Below, piece after piece: positions 60,118 to 64,000 of a stretch of 64,000 bases of DNA. Location of the stretch: assembly GCA_029255685.2 (NCBI GenBank), contig CM055317.2, positions 69,119,460 through 69,183,459 on the forward strand. The letters run 5' to 3'. Source of the stretch: Silene conica. Its lineage: Eukaryota > Streptophyta > Magnoliopsida > Caryophyllales > Caryophyllaceae. The translations under genes were made by a program, and so were the position numbers. Under the pieces are notes generated by a model that was not told the origin of the DNA, did not search any database, and saw nothing but the letters and a program-made list of their open reading frames with translations. The number at the start of each line of letters is the position of its first letter. The first letter of the stretch is position 1.

Positions 60118-62526
60118 ATGGCTGCTGCCTTCAAGTCTGCATCATTTCTTCAACAAAACCGTTTCGGAACTCCGTTTCTTCCAATCAATTCGCCTTCTAG
60201 TAAACTTTCCATCGTTTCTGTTAGAAAACCTTACACAACGATGGCGGCGCTTACTGCTGCACAACCAACTGTTGGACTTTCCGAAACGTTCAGCAGATTG
60301 AAACTGCAGAAAAAGGTTAGATTTTCGAAACGGGTTTCGGTTTTTTGTTGACTTTTGTTGTTTTTGAGAAATGGGTTTCGTTTTGTTGGTGTAAATTTGA
60401 ATTGGGTTGTGTTTAGTTTTGCAAAATGAGTAAGGTTCTCCGTCTCGATTATTTGTTTTTTTAACTGTTTGTGAGCGGTAATCGAAGCTAAATAAATGAA
60501 TGAGACGGATAGAACAACATTTATGTTGTTGGAATGTTGGATCAATTGATTTTTGAGTGGATTTATACTTGTTTGGCAAAATGTGAATTTCAATGTGATG
60601 TGATATGTGTTATGTTAGAAGTTGAATGTGATAGGACCCTTTCGCAATCATTTATTTACTTTTTTTTATTATCCTTTCCGTATTTTAATAAAAGGCAAAT
60701 AAATGATTGAGTTTATTTCATGTGTGAAATTGAAGCTCTGACTTATGTTGATGTGTCTCATTTATTTGTTTTAATTTTTTGCTTGAACTATTTTAATCAA
60801 AGCTAAATAAATGATTGAGATAAAAAGTATAGTTTTTGCTAATGGGTGAAATTGAAGCTTCAGCTTCTGCTGATGTAAATGATGCATGAGAATAAATGTT
60901 AAGCTTAGATGATGAAGTTGATAAATTGTTTGGAGTGTTGTATGTTGGAGATGATGAGTTTATTAAAGAATAGGGTAGTGTTTGGACAGTCCACTTGCCC
61001 TTCTACTTGTCTCTCCCACCTGCCTTTTTGTTTCACGTCACAAACTTTTTGTGACGAATTTTGTCCGTCACAAATGAGATGTTTGGATAGATGACCATAG
61101 TGGATAGACTCATGATATGAGACTGTTGTACTTGTATGCATAATACAGGAAATTTCATGAAGAAAAGGATAGATAGTGTCTGGATAGATGATCAGCGGAA
61201 GAGTAGCCTATTTTTTAGTTGTTGTTGTATTAGCCTAAGAAAATTTCTACTAGATAATTGCAGAGATTGAGAGGGGGAAAAGTTTGCGTTTTATGCTTGA
61301 GGTTGTTATCCACACGCTCTCAAACAGTTTCAATGTGTTGTAGTGCCGGGGAAATAGGATCAGAAAGCAATGTAGCTAGAAAAGATGAGGTTGAAGTAGT
61401 AGTCGTCATTTCAAAATCCTCCGTTTTTGAATTTGATCGTCTTTCCATGTCTTTGGTTGCCCCTCTTTACTTTGTTTGACTCGTCACAAGTTTGTAGTGA
61501 AAAGTGCAACAACTATCTCTTTTTGCTTTGGATTCTGGAGGATTATGAATGATGCTTGTATAGTTATTTGTCGGCTAAGTATCTTAAGCAGGAAGGAGAG
61601 ATTGCTAAGGGGTCTTACTACCATCAGATATTTCTCATTTATTATATGCTTAATGAGTTGATCTCAGTAAGGTCATCGCATCAGTTTTTGCGAGTACAGA
61701 TTGGGTTAAATGGTCAAACAAGTCTCGATTTAGAAGAAAAATTTCGGTATACTTGTGATAACTGGATGTCATATTATTGTTTATATTTGTTTTTCACGAT
61801 CATGCATGACAAATTGAGACATGTAATGTAATCCCTAATTATCTTCTATTGTTTACATGGATGTTAGACTGTATGGGTTTTATGCCAGATTTTTTCATTC
61901 CTGATTTATTTGCATTTTTCATGAAGGTTGCTCTTATCCCATACATCACAGCTGGGGATCCTGATTTGTCAACCACTGCAGAAGCATTGAAAGTGCTTGA
62001 CGCTTGTGGTTCCGATATCATAGAACTCGGTGTACCATACTCCGATCCACTGGCAGATGGTCCCGTTATTCAGGTATTTTAGTTACCTTACATGATTTGT
62101 TTTATCAACATTATATAGTGTTTAAACCTTAGGTTTATCTTTTAGGCTGCTGCCACACGAGCTTTGGCCCGAGGAACAAACTATGATTCTATTATTTCCA
62201 TGCTTAGAGATGTAAGTTTCTTTCTCTCTTTTAAGACTTGACCTTCTGTAATTTTGCATTACATTGTCGTTTTGAATGTCTGATTTTTCTCTCGCCCCTG
62301 AACAGGTTGTGCCACAACTTTCATGTCCGCTTGCATTGTTTACCTATTATAATCCAATACTCAAGCGTGGAGTTGGAAATTTCATGTGCACTATAAAAGA
62401 AATTGGTGTTCATGGTATGTTATGAATATCATTTTGCTTTTGCATCCGTCGTGCTTGTAGTGTCCGTATTTGATTTCCGTTTCAATAGTCCAACTTCACT
62501 GACAGTCAGACTATGTCGAGTTTGAC

Positions 62527-62563
<37 letters not shown>

Positions 62564-63697
62564 TTATAATGAACTTCTGATAATATATTGGTCAAAATTG
62601 ACACCCTAGCCACCGAAGTCAAGTAGAGACTCATTCAAAATTTTCTACTTCTGGAGTGATAATATGGAACATAGTTCTTTTGACGATAAATCATGACGGC
62701 TTTTACAATGCGATATGGAAGCAATAGTTTTAGGTTGAGCGGTTTAGCCTACATTGCTTGACAATTTATATCACCTCTACATCACCGTCGCCACTTTAAT
62801 ACTCCATAAGGGTAATGCCATAACTTTGTTTTCTGGCCGCATCTCCATTTGCATAGTGTTCTTATTTTTCAGCAAAGCGTCTTGTTTCAGCGAGATGGAT
62901 AGAGTACGTCTTCAATGAGAATTTGTGATTTTTCAGTAGTGCTAAATGTAATGCGACAACTTGCAACGTAACAATAATTATGCAGCACAGTTTAATGGCC
63001 GCTAGTTGGCTACAACTTTTATCGAGTCAATGTATGTTTTAATGAAACGTAAATAAAACTAGTGTATGCACAATTAAATCTATGAAAGTGGGTATTGGTT
63101 TTAGTCATTTGTCCATACTTTGTGTCTTCGGGATACTTATGTTCTTCTCTTGTACATCCCTTCAGGATTAGTTGTCCCTGATGTTCCACTTGAGGAGACA
63201 GAATCCCTAAGAAAGGAAGCTCTTAAGAACGGAATTGAACTGGTAGGCTTCTCCGTTTGAACCCTAGAAATTGTGAGATGTATTCCTTTGTTCCCTCCCT
63301 TCGGTTCTTTGTTTCTTTTTCACTTTTTGCTAAAGTGTGAGAAGCAAAGTACGTAGCCGAGCATTGTTTAGGGCATATTTTTGATGATCTTCTGTCTTTT
63401 GAACTTCTGTCGATATAAAGTCGTCTGATTTATTCTATTATGTGGTTAAGGTACTCTTGACAACACCAACGACTCCCCGGGATAGAATGAAATCAATTGT
63501 TGAAGTTTCCGAAGGGTTTGTATACCTTGTAAGTTTTATTCTTGGTTGCATCTTCGAGAAATGTTCCTGCTTTCGTGAACGTGTTACTTGTTATGCTGAT
63601 AAGCGCTATTGATGATCAGGTGAGCTCGATTGGAGTTACAGGCGCACGTACAGATGTTAGTAGCCGAGTTCAACAACTTCTTTCTGATATAAAAGAG
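60118..63697 (+). CDS. TSA1: Tryptophan synthase alpha subunit, plastid form, exons 1-7 (3' end off window)
   Basis: Cleaves indole-3-glycerol phosphate to indole and glyceraldehyde 3-phosphate for the beta subunit, in plastid tryptophan synthesis. Exons: 60118-60315, 61927-62073, 62146-62211, 62306-62414, 63166-63242, 63451-63528 and 63620-63697; all phases agree. The first exon encodes a Ser/Arg/Lys-rich transit peptide ([20 protein letters not shown]), then [13 protein letters not shown]. Exon 2 carries [16 protein letters not shown] and [19 protein letters not shown] with both catalytic acidic residues (Glu of IELG, Asp of LADGP). Later exons supply [38 protein letters not shown] and SSIGVTGAR. 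The final segment (VGFGIS, VGSA) is not in the window. The transit peptide argues for the plastid TSA form rather than the cytosolic indole synthase (INS) type. Confidence 0.93.
60316..61926 (+). other. TSA intron 1, with mini-foldbacks
   Basis: Three Stowaway-like foldbacks of 65-75 bases lie at 60437-60509, 60637-60712 and 60754-60820, all with AAATAAATGA on one arm and ATTTATTT or ATTATTTG on the other. The last two sit in a ~120-base tandem duplication (GTGAAATTGAAGCT). 61015-61075 (GTCACAAACTTTTTGTGACG, CCGTCACAAATGAG) is another MITE remnant. No nested gene. Confidence 0.55.
62527..62562. repeat. (AAT)n microsatellite in TSA intron 4
   Basis: About 12 TAA/AAT triplets in the 751-bp intron between exons 4 and 5; the second long AAT tract in the window. 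Confidence 0.95.
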
Positions 63698-64000
63698 GTA
63701 CTCATATTATTTTTGTTGAGTTTATTCTTCATGTAATCACATTGTGCCGCAACTGCGTAAATATCACTTTCAGAATACTCTAATTTCCGCGAGTACATGA
63801 ACATGATGTCCTTTTGGCAACGAATGGATGTGCTTTTTATAATAGTGATCGCGTAAGTAATGCATTACGACGTCATATTGATGAGGATCCCGATGTTGTT
63901 TCATGCTTTAATACTCCCATCTCATTGATATTACTCGTATCTCATTTGACGTTAGTGGTGAAACGATGCTGGAGGTTTCCTTAAGCCATTGACTTATCAT
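63698..64000 (+). other. TSA intron 7 to the window edge
   Basis: No further exon is recognisable; the terminal exon with the phosphate-binding VGFGIS and VGSA motifs should lie to the right. Confidence 0.5.

Overview
The window looks like nuclear DNA of a flowering plant, a eudicot. It is AT-rich, its genes have many introns with GT..AG borders, and transposable elements occupy most of it. The repeated 9-mer TACGGAGTA is something I associate with Caryophyllales genomes, but I cannot name the species. No rRNA, tRNA or CRISPR was recognised.

Layout. 0-2.5 kb: first two coding exons of an Aux/IAA repressor of the IAA7/14/16/17 type on the minus strand; its 3' exons lie off the left edge. 2.5-30 kb: AT-rich intergenic DNA containing a 7.65-kb transposon with a 9-bp target duplication (Mutator type, 6987-14635), several small foldback elements and tandem repeats. 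30.4-31.1 kb: a complete two-exon Aux/IAA of the IAA1-4 type on the plus strand. The two Aux/IAA genes diverge from each other, 28 kb apart. 31.9-35.5 kb: a probable small multi-exon minus-strand gene of unknown function. 36.9-41.4 kb: the complete ten-exon gene for the 24-kDa NDUFV2 subunit of mitochondrial complex I. 41.7-56.2 kb: a decayed LINE (minus strand) split by a 7.3-kb CACTA transposon (43319-50655), followed by a 5'-truncated second LINE (56.4-57.6 kb). 60.1 kb to the end: first seven exons of plastid tryptophan synthase alpha subunit (plus strand), running off the right edge.

How it fits together. The host genes concern auxin signalling (two Aux/IAA repressors), respiration (NDUFV2) and tryptophan/indole synthesis (TSA). 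The order NDUFV2 then TrpA-like resembles Arabidopsis At4g02580-At4g02610, and linked Aux/IAA pairs of these two clades also occur in Arabidopsis (IAA1/14, IAA2/7, IAA3/17). The space between conserved genes has been enlarged by nested transposition. The least explained parts are the 7.65-kb element, which has no recognisable transposase but carries two gene-like ORFs and a higher-order minisatellite; the long palindrome upstream of the CACTA transposase gene; and the minus-strand gene at 32-35 kb.
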